DNA of 64,000 nt from Caenorhabditis remanei (lineage: Eukaryota > Nematoda > Chromadorea > Rhabditida > Rhabditidae), in NCBI RefSeq assembly GCF_010183535.1, contig NW_026526143.1:1-64000 (forward strand), written 5' to 3'. Under the pieces are notes generated by a model, which did not search any database, was not told the DNA's origin, and saw only the letters and a list, made by a program, of their open reading frames with translations. Below are positions 11,466 to 22,073 of this stretch, in pieces (the first letter of the stretch is position 1; every line of letters begins with the position of its first letter). The translations under genes were made by a program, and so were the position numbers.

Positions 11466-12394
11466 ACCTACATGAAGGATGATTAATATAACAAACTTTT
11501 TATATGCAATATCATACCAACTATTGTACCACTCGATGCGTCATCGACACTCCCCCACAAACGGCGGCAAGAAGATAATATTTCATTCTTTGTTGTCCCA
11601 AACAATTGTCCTTCTGTTCATTTGATTGAAATTCTTGATTGGTGCATCCTTTTTCCAAACATTTTTCGTCCTATAGCATAAAGAACAATGATGGGATTTT
11701 GCTTCGCAATAAAAGCATTTCTTCCGTTGGATACAACGATGATTTCTTGAAGTGGGGTGTATGCATATCATACAGATATTCTTTTTCTTAGCAATGGATT
11801 GTCGTTCCTCGTATTCGATGACGTTTGGACATAAGTCCGAATAATGGAATTGTTTGCAAAAGATGGAAGGAGTGCTTGTCCGTTGTGTTGGTTGAGAAGA
11901 CAAAAGTCTTGGTTTCACATTATCCTTAGAAGGAGCTATCATGACTGTAGATTGAAGTTTATGATCCGATAGGTAGATAACTGAATCCACTTCTTCTTCC
12001 TCGAAATCCACTGATTGTTCGGAAAGAGATCCCAATTCGTTCCTTGTATCTTCTCCATTTAGAGAAGACCCTCCCACTGGGAATCGTTTCAGAAAAGTCT
12101 TGAGATCTGTCGTTTGTGACTTGATTTTGTCCAGGTTTTCAATTATGGTGTCCAAGTAATTGTCCATTCCTTCAAGAATTGAGTCTATCATTTTTGTCCT
12201 CTGTTGATTGTCCATTGTAGTCGTTTATTGTTTAGTGTCCTGAAAATGGCAATAGTGGTGCTTGTTTGTGTTTGGTGCAATAAGTGTCCAAACGATAAAT
12301 AATATTAGAAAAGAAGATAGGTGTCCAGATTGAAAAAAATTAGATGTCCTATAATAATAGTTATTTGGTTAAATATGGTGTCAGTAAACTAACT
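11466..12394 (-). mobile_element. Truncated gag-only LTR element (minus)
   Basis: Minus-strand copy of the element at 24724-26337 that has lost both outer parts: its 3' LTR is cut inside (only about 90 bp, to the TGTCG at 11552, remains) and its 5' LTR and leader are missing. It keeps the gag ORF and the polypurine-like tract CTCCCCCAC next to the LTR. It abuts the plus-strand half at 12397 head to head. Confidence 0.85.
11583..12215 (-). CDS. Gag-like zinc-finger protein of BEL/Pao type, copy 1
   Basis: Intact 210-aa ORF starting MDNQQRTKM. The N-terminal part forms a probable coiled coil with repeated Leu/Ile and Asp-Asn-Leu-Asp motifs. The C-terminal third (about 115-185) has the Cys/His clusters FCKQFHYSDLC, CMICIHPTSRNHRC and CFYCEAKSHHC typical of nematode BEL/Pao Gag. 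In this copy the first cysteine of the first cluster is Ser (TPSIFCK). Gag binds RNA and builds the particle. No protease, reverse transcriptase or integrase is present in the element. Confidence 0.75.
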   Translation of the reverse strand: MDNQQRTKMIDSILEGMDNYLDTIIENLDKIKSQTTDLKTFLKRFPVGGSSLNGEDTRNELGSLSEQSVDFEEEEVDSVIYLSDHKLQSTVMIAPSKDNVKPRLLSSQPTQRTSTPSIFCKQFHYSDLCPNVIEYEERQSIAKKKNICMICIHPTSRNHRCIQRKKCFYCEAKSHHCSLCYRTKNVWKKDAPIKNFNQMNRRTIVWDNKE

Positions 12395-12719
12395 ACGCTT
12401 ACACTTATCGGGAAGTCAACGGACTTCAACTCGGGCTCATATAATCCAAACGTGCCTGGATTAATGGACCAACTTCAATATTCATCGGAGAGACTTGAGA
12501 ATTGACAACAAGACAACCAAGTACCACGGACTATTCTATTCGCTGTTTTACTGACACCATATTTAACCAAATAACTATTATTATAGGACATCTAATTTTT
12601 TTCAATCTGGACACCTATCTTCTTTTCTAATATTATTTATCGTTTGGACACTTATTGCACCAAACACAAACAAGCACCACTATTGCCATTTTCAGGACAC
12701 TAAACAATAAACGACTACA

Positions 12720-13352
12720 ATGGACAATCAACAGAGGACAAAAATGATAGACTCAATTCTTGAAGGAATGGACAATTACTTGGACACCATAATTGAAAAC
12801 CTGGACAAAATCAAGTCACAAACGACAGATCTCAAGACTTTTCTGAAACGATTCCCAGTGGGAGGGTCTTCTCTAAATGGAGAAGATACAAGGAACGAAT
12901 TGGGATCTCTTTCCGAACAATCAGTGGATTTCGAGGAAGAAGAAGTGGATTCAGTTATCTACCTATCGGATCATAAACTTCAATCTACAGTCATGATAGC
13001 TCCTTCTAAGGATAATGTGAAACCAAGACTTTTGTCTTCTCAACCAACACAACGGACAAGCACTCCTTCCATCTTTTGCAAACAATTCCATTATTCGGAC
13101 TTATGTCCAAACGTCATCGAATACGAGGAACGACAATCCATTGCTAAGAAAAAGAATATCTGTATGATATGCATACACCCCACTTCAAGAAATCATCGTT
13201 GTATCCAACGGAAGAAATGCTTTTATTGCGAAGCAAAATCCCATCATTGTTCTTTATGCTATAGGACGAAAAATGTTTGGAAAAAGGATGCACCAATCAA
13301 GAATTTCAATCAAATGAACAGAAGGACAATTGTTTGGGACAACAAAGAATGA
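12720..13352 (+). CDS. Gag-like zinc-finger protein of BEL/Pao type, copy 2
   Basis: Same 210-aa protein as copy 1, including Ser in place of the first finger cysteine. The ORF lies about 30 nt before the polypurine-like tract GTGGGGGAG and the 3' LTR. Without a 5' LTR it has no promoter of its own. Identity with copy 1 on the opposite strand means transcription across both would give a long double-stranded RNA. Confidence 0.75.
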   Translation: MDNQQRTKMIDSILEGMDNYLDTIIENLDKIKSQTTDLKTFLKRFPVGGSSLNGEDTRNELGSLSEQSVDFEEEEVDSVIYLSDHKLQSTVMIAPSKDNVKPRLLSSQPTQRTSTPSIFCKQFHYSDLCPNVIEYEERQSIAKKKNICMICIHPTSRNHRCIQRKKCFYCEAKSHHCSLCYRTKNVWKKDAPIKNFNQMNRRTIVWDNKE

Positions 13353-13385
13353 AATATTATCTTCTTGCCGCCGTTTGTGGGGGAG

Positions 13386-13628
13386 TGTCGATGACGCATC
13401 GAGTGGTACAATAGTTGGTATGATATTGCATATAAAAAGTTTGTTATATTAATCATCCTTCATGTATTATAATAATCTTCTATATTGTTTATGTTTTATA
13501 ATAAGGTTTTTGTTGTATAATAAGGCACTATAAAAGCCGACCATAAGTATATCAAAATGTGTCAGTTTATATATATTCTAATGCTTACTCTTATATAATC
13601 CTAATATTATTCCGTGGTGTTCTTGACA
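13386..13628 (+). repeat. LTR, 243 bp
   Basis: Starts TGTCGATGACGC and ends GTTCTTGACA (TG...CA), preceded by GTGGGGGAG and followed by CAGGG. The same length and ends are seen at 24724-24966 and 26095-26337, and inverted at 15164-15406 and 16535-16777. Confidence 0.9.
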
Positions 13629-13655
13629 CAGGGGGACATTTACTTTTAGCACCCC

Positions 13656-14573
13656 CCCCTCATTCTCGCGACATGCGAATTCACAGAGGTATGATTCCAG
13701 AAGAGCAGAACTGGTACCATTTGCAGCTTTGAACGGTTTTTTTTTAGTCTAGACCACATTCCTTCAATACCGTTAGTGCAGACTCGACGACTACCGACAA
13801 TACTGAAATATTAGGTTAATCGGTTGCTATTGTTCCAGATACTGACTTTACGAATTGTACTTTATGGGTTACGGTAAAGTGTTCAGAGAAGTAGCGCTTC
13901 AATTGAGAATATGATTTCCACTCGTCCGAATAAACCACCGAGTTCTTGTCAACGGAAGACTGAAGAATTGGAACGAGAACAGCAGCTGAACGGTTTGTCA
14001 CTCTTTTAAGGAAGACCTTTCCCGATTCCCGATCGATTCCGCCCAGCACCCAGTCTTCTTGAGTCCCACGTCCGACGCCATACTTTTTCGAGTGGACATT
14101 AGTTTCGTCTATATCCACGACATGTCCATTCCCTCCGATTTTCGGATATTCATTTTCGATTTTGACACAAACTTCACGGAGGAAGTTTCGCCAATCACAC
14201 GTTGTTTTCTCCGAAATACCAACTTCTTGAGAAATCTGGTTTGCAGAGTAGTTGTTGGTCCACATCACCATCACCATAGTAGCCTGTCGAAGAGTCAGTT
14301 TTGTCTTCGAAAAGAAGCTTCCAGCTTTCAATGACTTGGAGGAGCAATCCTTGTTTTTCGAAATTCTACATCGCCACTAAATTTTATTTTTATTTTAGAT
14401 ATTCAAGTTTAAATCATACTTCATATGAATCTCCTCGACTTCTCAATGACATATCACCGTTGCACTTATCACACTTCACTTCTTTTGAAATCAAATTTTC
14501 ATCCATCAATAGATGAGCAACATCTTTTTCAGTTGGAAATTGAGTCGCCAAATCGGAGAGAGAAGCAAGTTTT
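13656..14573 (-). pseudogene. Merlin transposase, left arm, truncated
   Basis: Minus-strand mirror of the right-arm gene. Exon 1 (14420-14572) encodes a CDKC half of a zinc ribbon. Exon 2 (13847-14376) carries the first catalytic aspartate in VVDIDETNV and the second in VVYSDEWKSY. Exon 3 (13656-13802) carries the glutamate in NGIEGMW. An A9 run in exon 3 (T9 here, 13737-13745) shifts the frame away from the conserved C-terminal helix, and the gene is then cut at the arm boundary. Not expected to be active. Confidence 0.75.
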
Positions 14574-14778
14574 GACAGCATTTCTTTAAATAACGCGAAT
14601 TTCAAGTTGAAAATTATTTACTGAAAAAAATAACTGGAAAAATAACTGGAAAAATAATTTTAAAAAAATGAAGAAAAATAAAGAAAAATAATAATAAACT
14701 TTTGGGCCCAGATCCTGTATTCTTCCGATACAACAGACCTCACACAAAAGTGGGGGGCTTTCCTTCAATGCTTTTGCG

Positions 14779-15054
14779 TTGAATCTGACGACAGAATGGG
14801 GGGGGCTGTTCTTCAATGTCTTTAAACTGCTCATGGCAGGGTCCTGTTACTGTGGGGGCTTATTGTTCAATGACGGGGGCCTTTTTTACGACGGTGGGGA
14901 CCTGTTTTACTACGGTAGGGACATGTTATATTACGATGGGGGGCTAATGTTCAATGGTGGGGGTCCGTTATTCTATGATGGAGGCGTATTGTTCCATGGT
15001 GGGGGCTTATTGTTCAATGGTGGGGGCCTGTTTTTCTACGGCGGGGGTTTATGA
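14779..15054. repeat. G-rich subterminal repeat array of Merlin, left arm
   Basis: About eleven imperfect units of 20-24 bp, of the form GGGGGCTTATTGTTCAATGG with variants TTTCTACGG and TTCTATGA, lie between the transposase start and the transposon end. Read in one frame they give a Gly-Leu-Phe-Tyr repeat, but nothing supports translation. Such arrays near transposon ends commonly bind transposase. The mirror copy is at 26447-26722. Confidence 0.85.
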
Positions 15055-15163
15055 TTCATTTGCTTTATTCTGTTTGATATTTCAGTAGTGGGGGGCTCTT
15101 CCCAGGTGCGTTTTGGGGGGTGATTCTTCAATTAGGGGGGTGCTAAAAGTAAATGTCCCCCTG

Positions 15164-16777
15164 TGTCAAGAACACCACGGAATAATATTAGGATTATATA
15201 AGAGTAAGCATTAGAATATATATAAACTGACACATTTTGATATACTTATGGTCGGCTTTTATAGTGCCTTATTATACAACAAAAACCTTATTATAAAACA
15301 TAAACAATATAGAAGATTATTATAATACATGAAGGATGATTAATATAACAAACTTTTTATATGCAATATCATACCAACTATTGTACCACTCGATGCGTCA
15401 TCGACACTCCCCCACAAACGGCGGCAAGAAGATAATATTTCATTCTTTGTTGTCCCAAACAATTGTCCTTCTGTTCATTTGATTGAAATTCTTGATTGGT
15501 GCATCCTTTTTCCAAACATTTTTCGTCCTATAGCATAAAGAACAATGATGGGATTTTGCTTCGCAATAAAAGCATTTCTTCCGTTGGATACAACGATGAT
15601 TTCTTGAAGTGGGGTGTATGCATATCATACAGATATTCTTTTTCTTAGCAATGGATTGTCGTTCCTCGTATTCGATGACGTTTGGACATAAGTCCGAATA
15701 ATGGAATTGTTTGCAAAAGATGGAAGGAGTGCTTGTCCGTTGTGTTGGTTGAGAAGACAAAAGTCTTGGTTTCACATTATCCTTAGAAGGAGCTATCATG
15801 ACTGTAGATTGAAGTTTATGATCCGATAGGTAGATAACTGAATCCACTTCTTCTTCCTCGAAATCCACTGATTGTTCGGAAAGAGATCCCAATTCGTTCC
15901 TTGTATCTTCTCCATTTAGAGAAGACCCTCCCACTGGGAATCGTTTCAGAAAAGTCTTGAGATCTGTCGTTTGTGACTTGATTTTGTCCAGGTTTTCAAT
16001 TATGGTGTCCAAGTAATTGTCCATTCCTTCAAGAATTGAGTCTATCATTTTTGTCCTCTGTTGATTGTCCATTGTAGTCGTTTATTGTTTAGTGTCCTGA
16101 AAATGGCAATAGTGGTGCTTGTTTGTGTTTGGTGCAATAAGTGTCCAAACGATAAATAATATTAGAAAAGAAGATAGGTGTCCAGATTGAAAAAAATTAG
16201 ATGTCCTATAATAATAGTTATTTGGTTAAATATGGTGTCAGTAAAACAGCGAATAGAATAGTCCGTGGTACTTGGTTGTCTTGTTGTCAATTCTCAAGTC
16301 TCTCCGATGAATATTGAAGTTGGTCCATTAATCCAGGCACGTTTGGATTATATGAGCCCGAGTTGAAGTCCGTTGACTTCCCGATAAGTGTAAGCGTAGT
16401 TACCACTTGTATTCCTTTGCTACTTTCCTGTAGCCCGAAGTTGTGAATGATTCCTCTGCCGGTTCAGAGAGAATGGATTCGAGATATGAGAATAACAGTG
16501 CAGAATTCGGCCGTACATAGCTGATGGGTCACCATGTCAAGAACACCACGGAATAATATTAGGATTATATAAGAGTAAGCATTAGAATATATATAAACTG
16601 ACACATTTTGATATACTTATGGTCGGCTTTTATAGTGCCTTATTATACAACAAAAACCTTATTATAAAACATAAACAATATAGAAGATTATTATAATACA
16701 TGAAGGATGATTAATATAACAAACTTTTTATATGCAATATCATACCAACTATTGTACCACTCGATGCGTCATCGACA
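15164..16777 (-). mobile_element. Complete gag-only LTR element, left arm
   Basis: Mirror image of 24724-26337. LTRs are at 15164-15406 and 16535-16777 with the same 243-bp length. The PBS-like TGGTGACCC (inverted) adjoins the 5' LTR at about 16526-16534. Flanks are CCCTG on both sides, which is the inverted CAGGG target duplication. It is inside the large inverted repeat, so it is a duplicate of the right-arm insertion and not an independent one. Confidence 0.9.
15440..16072 (-). CDS. Gag-like zinc-finger protein of BEL/Pao type, copy 3
   Basis: Identical at the protein level to copies 1 and 2, including the Ser that replaces the first cysteine of finger one. The ORF is intact and correctly placed between leader and polypurine-like tract inside a complete element. 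The right-arm copy differs here (Cys), so all three left-side copies descend from one variant. Confidence 0.75.
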   Translation of the reverse strand: MDNQQRTKMIDSILEGMDNYLDTIIENLDKIKSQTTDLKTFLKRFPVGGSSLNGEDTRNELGSLSEQSVDFEEEEVDSVIYLSDHKLQSTVMIAPSKDNVKPRLLSSQPTQRTSTPSIFCKQFHYSDLCPNVIEYEERQSIAKKKNICMICIHPTSRNHRCIQRKKCFYCEAKSHHCSLCYRTKNVWKKDAPIKNFNQMNRRTIVWDNKE

Positions 16778-16821
16778 CCCTGAAAATAATGAAAAAATTG
16801 AAAAATTCAACATTTAAAACC

Positions 16822-16890
16822 CTTACTTTGTCCTTTTCCTTTGGCGGTAAAGTTGCGGAGCACCGCGGTGTTGATATTCATTTTTATGCT
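16822..16890 (-). pseudogene. First-exon fragment of an unknown gene, left arm
   Basis: On the minus strand an acceptor-like TTTTTCAG is followed by ATG and the short reading frame MNINTAVLRNFTAKGKGQ, then a splice-donor GTAAGG. An intron-like stretch with its TTTTCAG end follows, and the LTR element is inserted exactly at that end. The downstream exons are not visible. It looks like the N-terminus of a host or transposon gene cut by the insertions. The mirror copy is at 24611-24679. Confidence 0.4.
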
Positions 16891-16908
16891 GAAAAATAAG
16901 TTCACAGG

Positions 16909-17292
16909 GTGAATGAGAGTTCACAGGGTGAACGGTGTTGGAACTGTGGGAAAAGTGGCCATAAAAAGCCAGAATGCTCCCAACCACTCACTAAATGTTT
17001 CAAATGTCAGAGAAGCGGACACATGTCTTCATTCTGCAAAGCAAAGAAAAGCTCATCATATAAAAAGACACAGAACGTTGCCATAGTTGGTGGGGCTTCT
17101 TCGGAAGATGCTGAGGTCAATTCTGTCCGTCAGTATGTGTCAGTTGATGTGAATAGTGAGTCGGTGGAGTTTCAGTTGGATACGGGATCTGATATCACAC
17201 TCATCGGAAGGGAAGATTGGACTAGAATAGGAAAGCCTGACTTGGAGAAATGTACATCAAAGGTCAAGTCAGCAAGTGGAAATGAGAATTAG
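16909..17292 (+). pseudogene. Gag zinc knuckles and retropepsin fragment of a Ty3/gypsy-like element
   Basis: A 127-aa open frame with two CCHC knuckles, CWNCGKSGHKKPEC and CFKCQRSGHMSSFC, followed by a retroviral-type aspartic protease active site LDTGSDITLIG. The frame stops 35 residues after the active site, so the protease is truncated; no reverse transcriptase follows. Upstream is a 19-bp tandem duplication (GTTCACAGGGTGAA repeated at about 16901 and 16920) that the right-arm copy lacks. It is a fragment of an LTR retrotransposon unrelated to the BEL-type element beside it. Confidence 0.75.
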
Positions 17293-17329
17293 AATGATGG
17301 TGATTACTTTTAGTCATATTAATGGGTCG

Positions 17330-17790
17330 TGTCGCGCCCATAACTTAGTTGTTATTTACGCGACCCTTCTGCTCATTAACTTTGGGTTAATTCGCTATGT
17401 ATTCTGATCGAAGAGATCTGTTTATGGCCAGAATTTACTCTATAAATTCTGTCAATATATTGTGTGTTCAACTTCCCCAGCTTCTTGCTCAAATCAACGG
17501 AATCTTCACCGGAAATCGCCTCCAATCGATTACTCGCGATTGGAAGCGATAATGCAACTGCGCTCCACTGGTCAAAGTTCAAATATCGGCAGCTTGGCGC
17601 GAAACTCTCTTCGTTCGTTTCTCATGTTGTTCTTTACTCACTTCTCACATATTCCCCACCTATGGGACGGTGACTCGCTCGCCGCTCTCTACTATTGTGT
17701 TTCCCCAGCCTTGGTTTACTAAATAAACCAGTTATTCACTACCTTCTCTTCTTAAACCACTGAACCACTGAACCACCACAATCTATCGAT
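17330..17790. repeat. LTR-like segment, left arm
   Basis: Directly downstream of the gypsy fragment, a segment starts TGTCGCGCCCATAAC, is less AT-rich than its surroundings, and contains AATAAA near 17724. A start in TGTCGCG is shared with the candidate solo LTR at 59763-60194. The end is not sharply defined. A short inverted pair (GTCGCG...CGCGAC) lies at its start. The mirror copy is at 23730-24190. Confidence 0.4.
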
Positions 17791-18713
17791 GCACAATCTC
17801 GTCTATCACGAGAAATTCTCTGGAACCTTTCCTCTAAATCCGCTTTCTATTGGTGTGACGGTGCGGGCCTCACCAGCCAATCAAATCCCCGTCTCCACAG
17901 GTCGTGGTTGATGTTATGTTTTACTTTTTATTTGTGCTGGTAAAAAATTTGTCAATATGAAAGATTATATTAAATTGAAGAAATTTCCATCACTTCGCAA
18001 GAATGCTTACACTAAAAAAAAGATAACACGGATCATGTCAAAGTAAAATGATGGCGTACAGTAAACAGAGTAAAACTCTTGTTTTTATCAATATTGTCGA
18101 TAATTAAAATATTGCAGTAAGATTACGATGGAAATCGAATTAACGTACAACAGTTCAACGATCAAACAACTGTTTCATCAAATCATGAAATTTAAAAATG
18201 AAAGTTTCAGACTGCTTTAAAAAATATTTTAAAGTTTATCGAAATGAAACTTTTACCACAGTTTCATATTCGTCACAATCCAAAAAAACAGAGCCAAAAT
18301 AATCGAATAATCTTTTCCCTTGGTCAAAAAGTTCACTGTTCTGCTCTTGCTGATTGTTTTATTATTTATTGTGTTTTTATCAATTTTTGTTTCCAAAAAG
18401 TGTTTTTTCTTTACTCTCTTTTCATTAACACTCAAATGACACAAGCTACACACAAAACGTGAGGGGGCGACCTCATTCTCCTCCTCCACGAGAAATGCAC
18501 CCGTTATTTGTCACTGGTGCGTTTCTCGATGCGCTGCGGTTCTCTCCTTTCTCATTACTTGTCGTTTTCTCATTCTTTGTCATTTTTCTGCAGTTTCCTG
18601 CAGTTTTTTGTTGCATTTGTTCAATTTTTCCCTCTTTTTCTCTTTTGCATTGTTTTTTTTTTCTAAAATTGATTTGATTCACACTCTTTTTTCAGCAGCC
18701 TCGACTTTTGGTA
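17791..18713. other. Non-coding upstream region of the low-complexity gene
   Basis: AT-rich DNA with no supported coding sequence. It would contain the promoter of the gene starting at 18714. A pyrimidine-rich stretch ending in TTTTTTCAG (about 18687-18694) precedes the ATG by about 20 bp and is a likely trans-splice or 5'-UTR acceptor. Between 18523 and 18535 the left arm lacks an 18-bp stretch (ending GTGCATCGAGAA-like sequence) that the right arm has at about 22975. Confidence 0.5.
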
Positions 18714-21684
18714 ATGACCCCGAAAACGAAAAAAACTGATGTCCCGCCGAACTATCCTCAGCCTGGATACCCTTATGGCAACGGTTACCAGAAATCTTAC
18801 AACGGATCAGGTAAAAAATCAATATCCTCTCAACATGATTTCAGTATTCCATTTTAAGGTCACCAGAACAACCGCCCGAGCCAACATCGTTCTTTTACCG
18901 ATTACGGGACTGGATATGTGAAGAAAACGGTGCCCGGACAGAAACCTTACTGGGAACACAGTCAGAGCTATCAGCCCAACCGCGAAGTGCAAAGAGGTGG
19001 AAGCAACCAACAGTATCCATCAACCAAGTATGCTAATCCACGGTACGACTATAACAAGTCATTCACCGCCGGAATGGGTGAAACGGGAAAATCCAACGGT
19101 AATCGTGACAGATTCTTTACGACCGAATCTCATTATCGCTCTTCTGGCTACAAAGGATTCGGTAACTCCAAATACCGGGGAGAGGGAAGGAACATCCAGA
19201 TGCCGACAACTGGAAACAGCCACGACGTTTCGTTCACCAACTTTACCACCAAGAGCAACAATTCTCGTAATACTTATAACACATCATTCACGACTACCGT
19301 TGGAATGGGTGAAACGGGACAACCAAATGCTCGTCGTGACAACCTGTGGACAACCAAAGACGATCGTCCCTCCGCTGGCAACAATGGATTTGTAAATCCC
19401 AAATACCGAGGAGATGGAAACCATAACCAGGTGCAGAAAGGTGGAAACAACAAACGCTATCTATCCACCAAGTATGCCAAAAGCAACTTCTGGACAACCG
19501 ACTACAATCGTCACTCTTCCAACTCCAAAGGATTTGAGAACCAAAAACACAGTGGAAATACCAATCGGAACTCGTACCGTTACAATCCAAACACAAGCTA
19601 CGCCAGGTACACCGGAGCGAAAAGCGGCCCTAAGAACGTCGCTGACCACAACACTACAATCGACTTCAACTTTGGACGTTTCGAGTCACAACAACTCAAT
19701 GGAGATAACTTCATTCAAGTCTTTCCTTCCAGTTTTTCAACGAAATTGACTGACGGACAGAGTAAGTGTTACTTGTTTTAGTTTTTTTCTGTAACGACGT
19801 GGTTTGCAGAGCTCTTGCAGAACCTCCAAAACGTGGAATCGATGGGGAATCCGGTTGGTGACTCTCGAATGGATCAGTCGTTCCGCGGTGTTCAAGACGA
19901 AAGTTGCCAACAAGATTCTTCCATTCTGGCCGTCGGACCTGTCTTCACTTCACCTCGCCCTGTCAAATACCCGTACATGTTCTCTCCGGCTGTCGAGAAA
20001 ATTCTCTGTGCAGAGAAACGTAAGCAGAAAATTGATATGGAGGTAGCTAATGCAAAGAAGACGGCAAAAGAGAAAAAGGACAAGTTGATGATGAAACAGA
20101 AGATCCATTCTGAGGATCCTTTGAATATGACTATCGCTGGTGGTGAACGATTCGTTGAGTCCCCACCACCCTCCAAGGCTATCCTCAATCTGACGTTAGG
20201 CGAAGACAAACTACCGCGAGGAATCCTCAAGAAGATTCATTTGGCAAGACGGTCTCCACCAGAGTTTCGTTCAAGGTTTGTGTTTGTCATTTGCAGAACA
20301 TATGGATATATTCTTCATATTCTAAATTTTTGTTTTCAGAAGTGTTTCTTGGGGACTCGTCGAGGCCAAGTCTCCTGACACGCCAATGTACTCACCCGAA
20401 GGAAATCTCTCGGATCTGAACAAGTCTTTCATGAAGCCGAAGAGTGAGACATCTTCGGAAGAGTCAACACCATCCAGACCACCCAAGCCGCTCAACATCC
20501 AGCCGCTCAAATCGGCCGCAAAGCCGAAGTCACTTCCTCCCCCTGGCTGGAAAACTTCTTGTCCAGTTACTTTCAAGAAGGTTGTCGAACACAACGAGGA
20601 TAAAAACAATGCTGGCTGTTACATGGCCCGTGGAGGCATTTGCAAGTTTATGCCCAGTGTTGATATCACCGATGGACTTGCTACTTTTGTGAATCCTCAA
20701 ACTGGAAGACACATCTTCATGCCATTGGAGTTCTGTTTTGACCTCCATCCCTTCATCGAAACTGGACCAGATGAGATCCCCGCAGGTCGTTACTACTACT
20801 TGGCAGATCCGCAAAATGACCTTATTGGGCAGTGGAACAAAGAGCTTCGTGAGAAACATCCAGAGCTCTTTAACAAGTAAGTGTGAACAAATCAGAGTAA
20901 TTTAAACAAATATGCTTTCAGGCCTCCTCATGTCTCCAACCATGAAACTGGTTGGGATGATTTGAAGTCGACGAGATCGCAATGAAGATTCGTGCTCCTC
21001 TGCCCCAAGCGGAGTCTCCATCAATGTATCATACATCAGAAAAGGATGATTCAAGTGTTCAGAGTTCAGTGACTATCCTCAAGAACACCTCTGACCAAAA
21101 ACTGGCCAAGCTCCAGGAAAAGAAAGTTGAGGTTTCTCGCAAGATCATCCTTCCTCCTATTTCTAAAGGAGTGAAGCGCACTCCGCCGAGGTAAGAAAAA
21201 TAACAAGCGACTCATATTCATTTGCATCTGTTCAGATTCTGTCATGTTCCTGTCGAGGATTGGCTCGCTGACACCCCTGCCAAAACAATTGATGAAAAGA
21301 AGATGGATCAGGCGGATTTTGTGGACGATACTCAACCGACAACTCCAAAAGTATCTACTCAATCGGTTATTTTCACTCCCCTGCAGACGAGTACTCCTCG
21401 CAAAACTTCTGTACATGGCTCTCCCTCTAGGTAATACTAGTTATGCATATTATATCACGAACAAAATATTTTTCAGAACAACTGCTTTGGTTCGTGAGTT
21501 GCAGGTCACTCCGAAGAGCTGGGGAAATAAGAATAAGTTGCCGTCCCGAAGAATCACCGTTATCTCCAGCACTTTGGACGACGCGGAGCTTCACAATGTG
21601 AAGTTTCTGACTCCGCAAGGCAAGAAGTCGCCTGATGACGCTTCTTCTGACACTTCCGAAAGCCCATTTTCCCCATCGACTTGA
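18714..21684 (+). CDS. Low-complexity Asn/Gly/Tyr-rich gene, 7 exons, one apparent frame break
   Basis: Exons: 18714-18810, 18859-19761, 19810-20275, 20340-20876, 20922-21190, 21236-21430 and 21477-21684. All introns are GT-AG and short. The joined length of 2675 nt is one short of a multiple of three. In exon 5 the frame ends at TGA 20983-20985, yet the other frame is open from 20982 across two more good introns to 21684, so a one-base loss near 20957 (GATGATTTGAAG) is the simplest reading. The N-terminal 300 residues are disordered, rich in Asn, Ser, Gly and Tyr, with repeats such as GMGETG, KYRG and FTT. The middle has a basic helix (KRKQKIDMEVANAKK). A more ordered segment around GRYYYLADPQNDLIGQW follows. 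The C-terminus is Ser/Thr/Pro rich. Composition suggests an RNA-granule or chromatin scaffold; I do not recognise the family. Confidence 0.75.
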
Positions 21685-22073
21685 TTTGTCAAGTATTCTG
21701 TTCGTAAATTTCTTCCCAATTTATATAAGAAACGGTTATCCGTCTAGGCCGGTATATTTATTGCTTATTTTTTGTTGCCATGATATAATGACATATACTG
21801 GTTAAGGGAACCTTGTCAATTGCCCCTCACGTGCTACCTACTGGTTTTTTGCTTACCTTGTTTAAAGTTATATAAAACATAAAAATTTTGTGTAGCATTT
21901 CACTTCGATTCCAACAATCAATCAGATTACATTTAACAACAGTGAGGATTTGATGTGTCCACCATAATAATTGTTTATCATTATTTTTCACAAATAGCAT
22001 TAATCTAATTGTTCTAACATAAGACAAAAATGATGAAAGAATTGCAATGCTTATTTTTTCCTATGTTGTTACG
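21685..22073. other. Spacer end of the inverted repeat, 3' flank of the gene
   Basis: AT-rich sequence following the stop of the low-complexity gene; it would hold its 3' UTR. No coding sequence is supported. It separates the full gene from the inverted, truncated second copy and forms the outer part of the 2.65-kb non-duplicated spacer (19428-22073). Confidence 0.6.

Larger units (their letters stand above)
12397..13628 (+). mobile_element. 5'-truncated gag-only LTR element (plus)
   Basis: Plus-strand copy corresponding to about 25105-26337. It lacks the 5' LTR and primer site but keeps part of the leader, the gag ORF, the polypurine-like tract and a complete 243-bp 3' LTR (13386-13628). 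The LTR is followed by CAGGG, the same five bases that flank the complete copies. Copies 1 and 2 form an almost perfect hairpin about the centre at 12467. Confidence 0.9.
13633..15163 (-). mobile_element. Merlin transposon, left-arm copy, 3'-truncated
   Basis: Minus-strand Merlin element. Its transposase-start side has the terminal segment ACATTTACTTTTAGC (inverted, at about 15142-15160). At the other side the element stops inside the last transposase exon (GCGAGAATGA, 13656) and is joined across a C8 run to a second inverted copy of the same terminal segment (13633-13655). The element therefore has the same end on both sides and lacks its true right end. Confidence 0.8.
13656..19427 (+). repeat. 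Large inverted repeat, left arm (about 5.8 kb)
   Basis: Pairs with 22074-27845; positions sum to 41501 over most of the length. Differences found by eye are an 18-bp indel near 18523/22978, a 19-bp tandem duplication near 16905, and a few substitutions (HSQSY versus HNQSY near 18961/22540, the finger Ser/Cys, one LTR base). Identity is therefore well above 99 percent. The inner end falls inside exon 2 of the low-complexity gene at GGAAACCATA. Confidence 0.95.

Noticed and set aside
14779..15054. Gly-Leu-Phe-Tyr repeat protein of 91 aa (and mirror at 26447-26722)
   Set aside because: The frame is a by-product of a G-rich subterminal transposon array with unit length near 21-24 bp, and it runs against the transposase gene.
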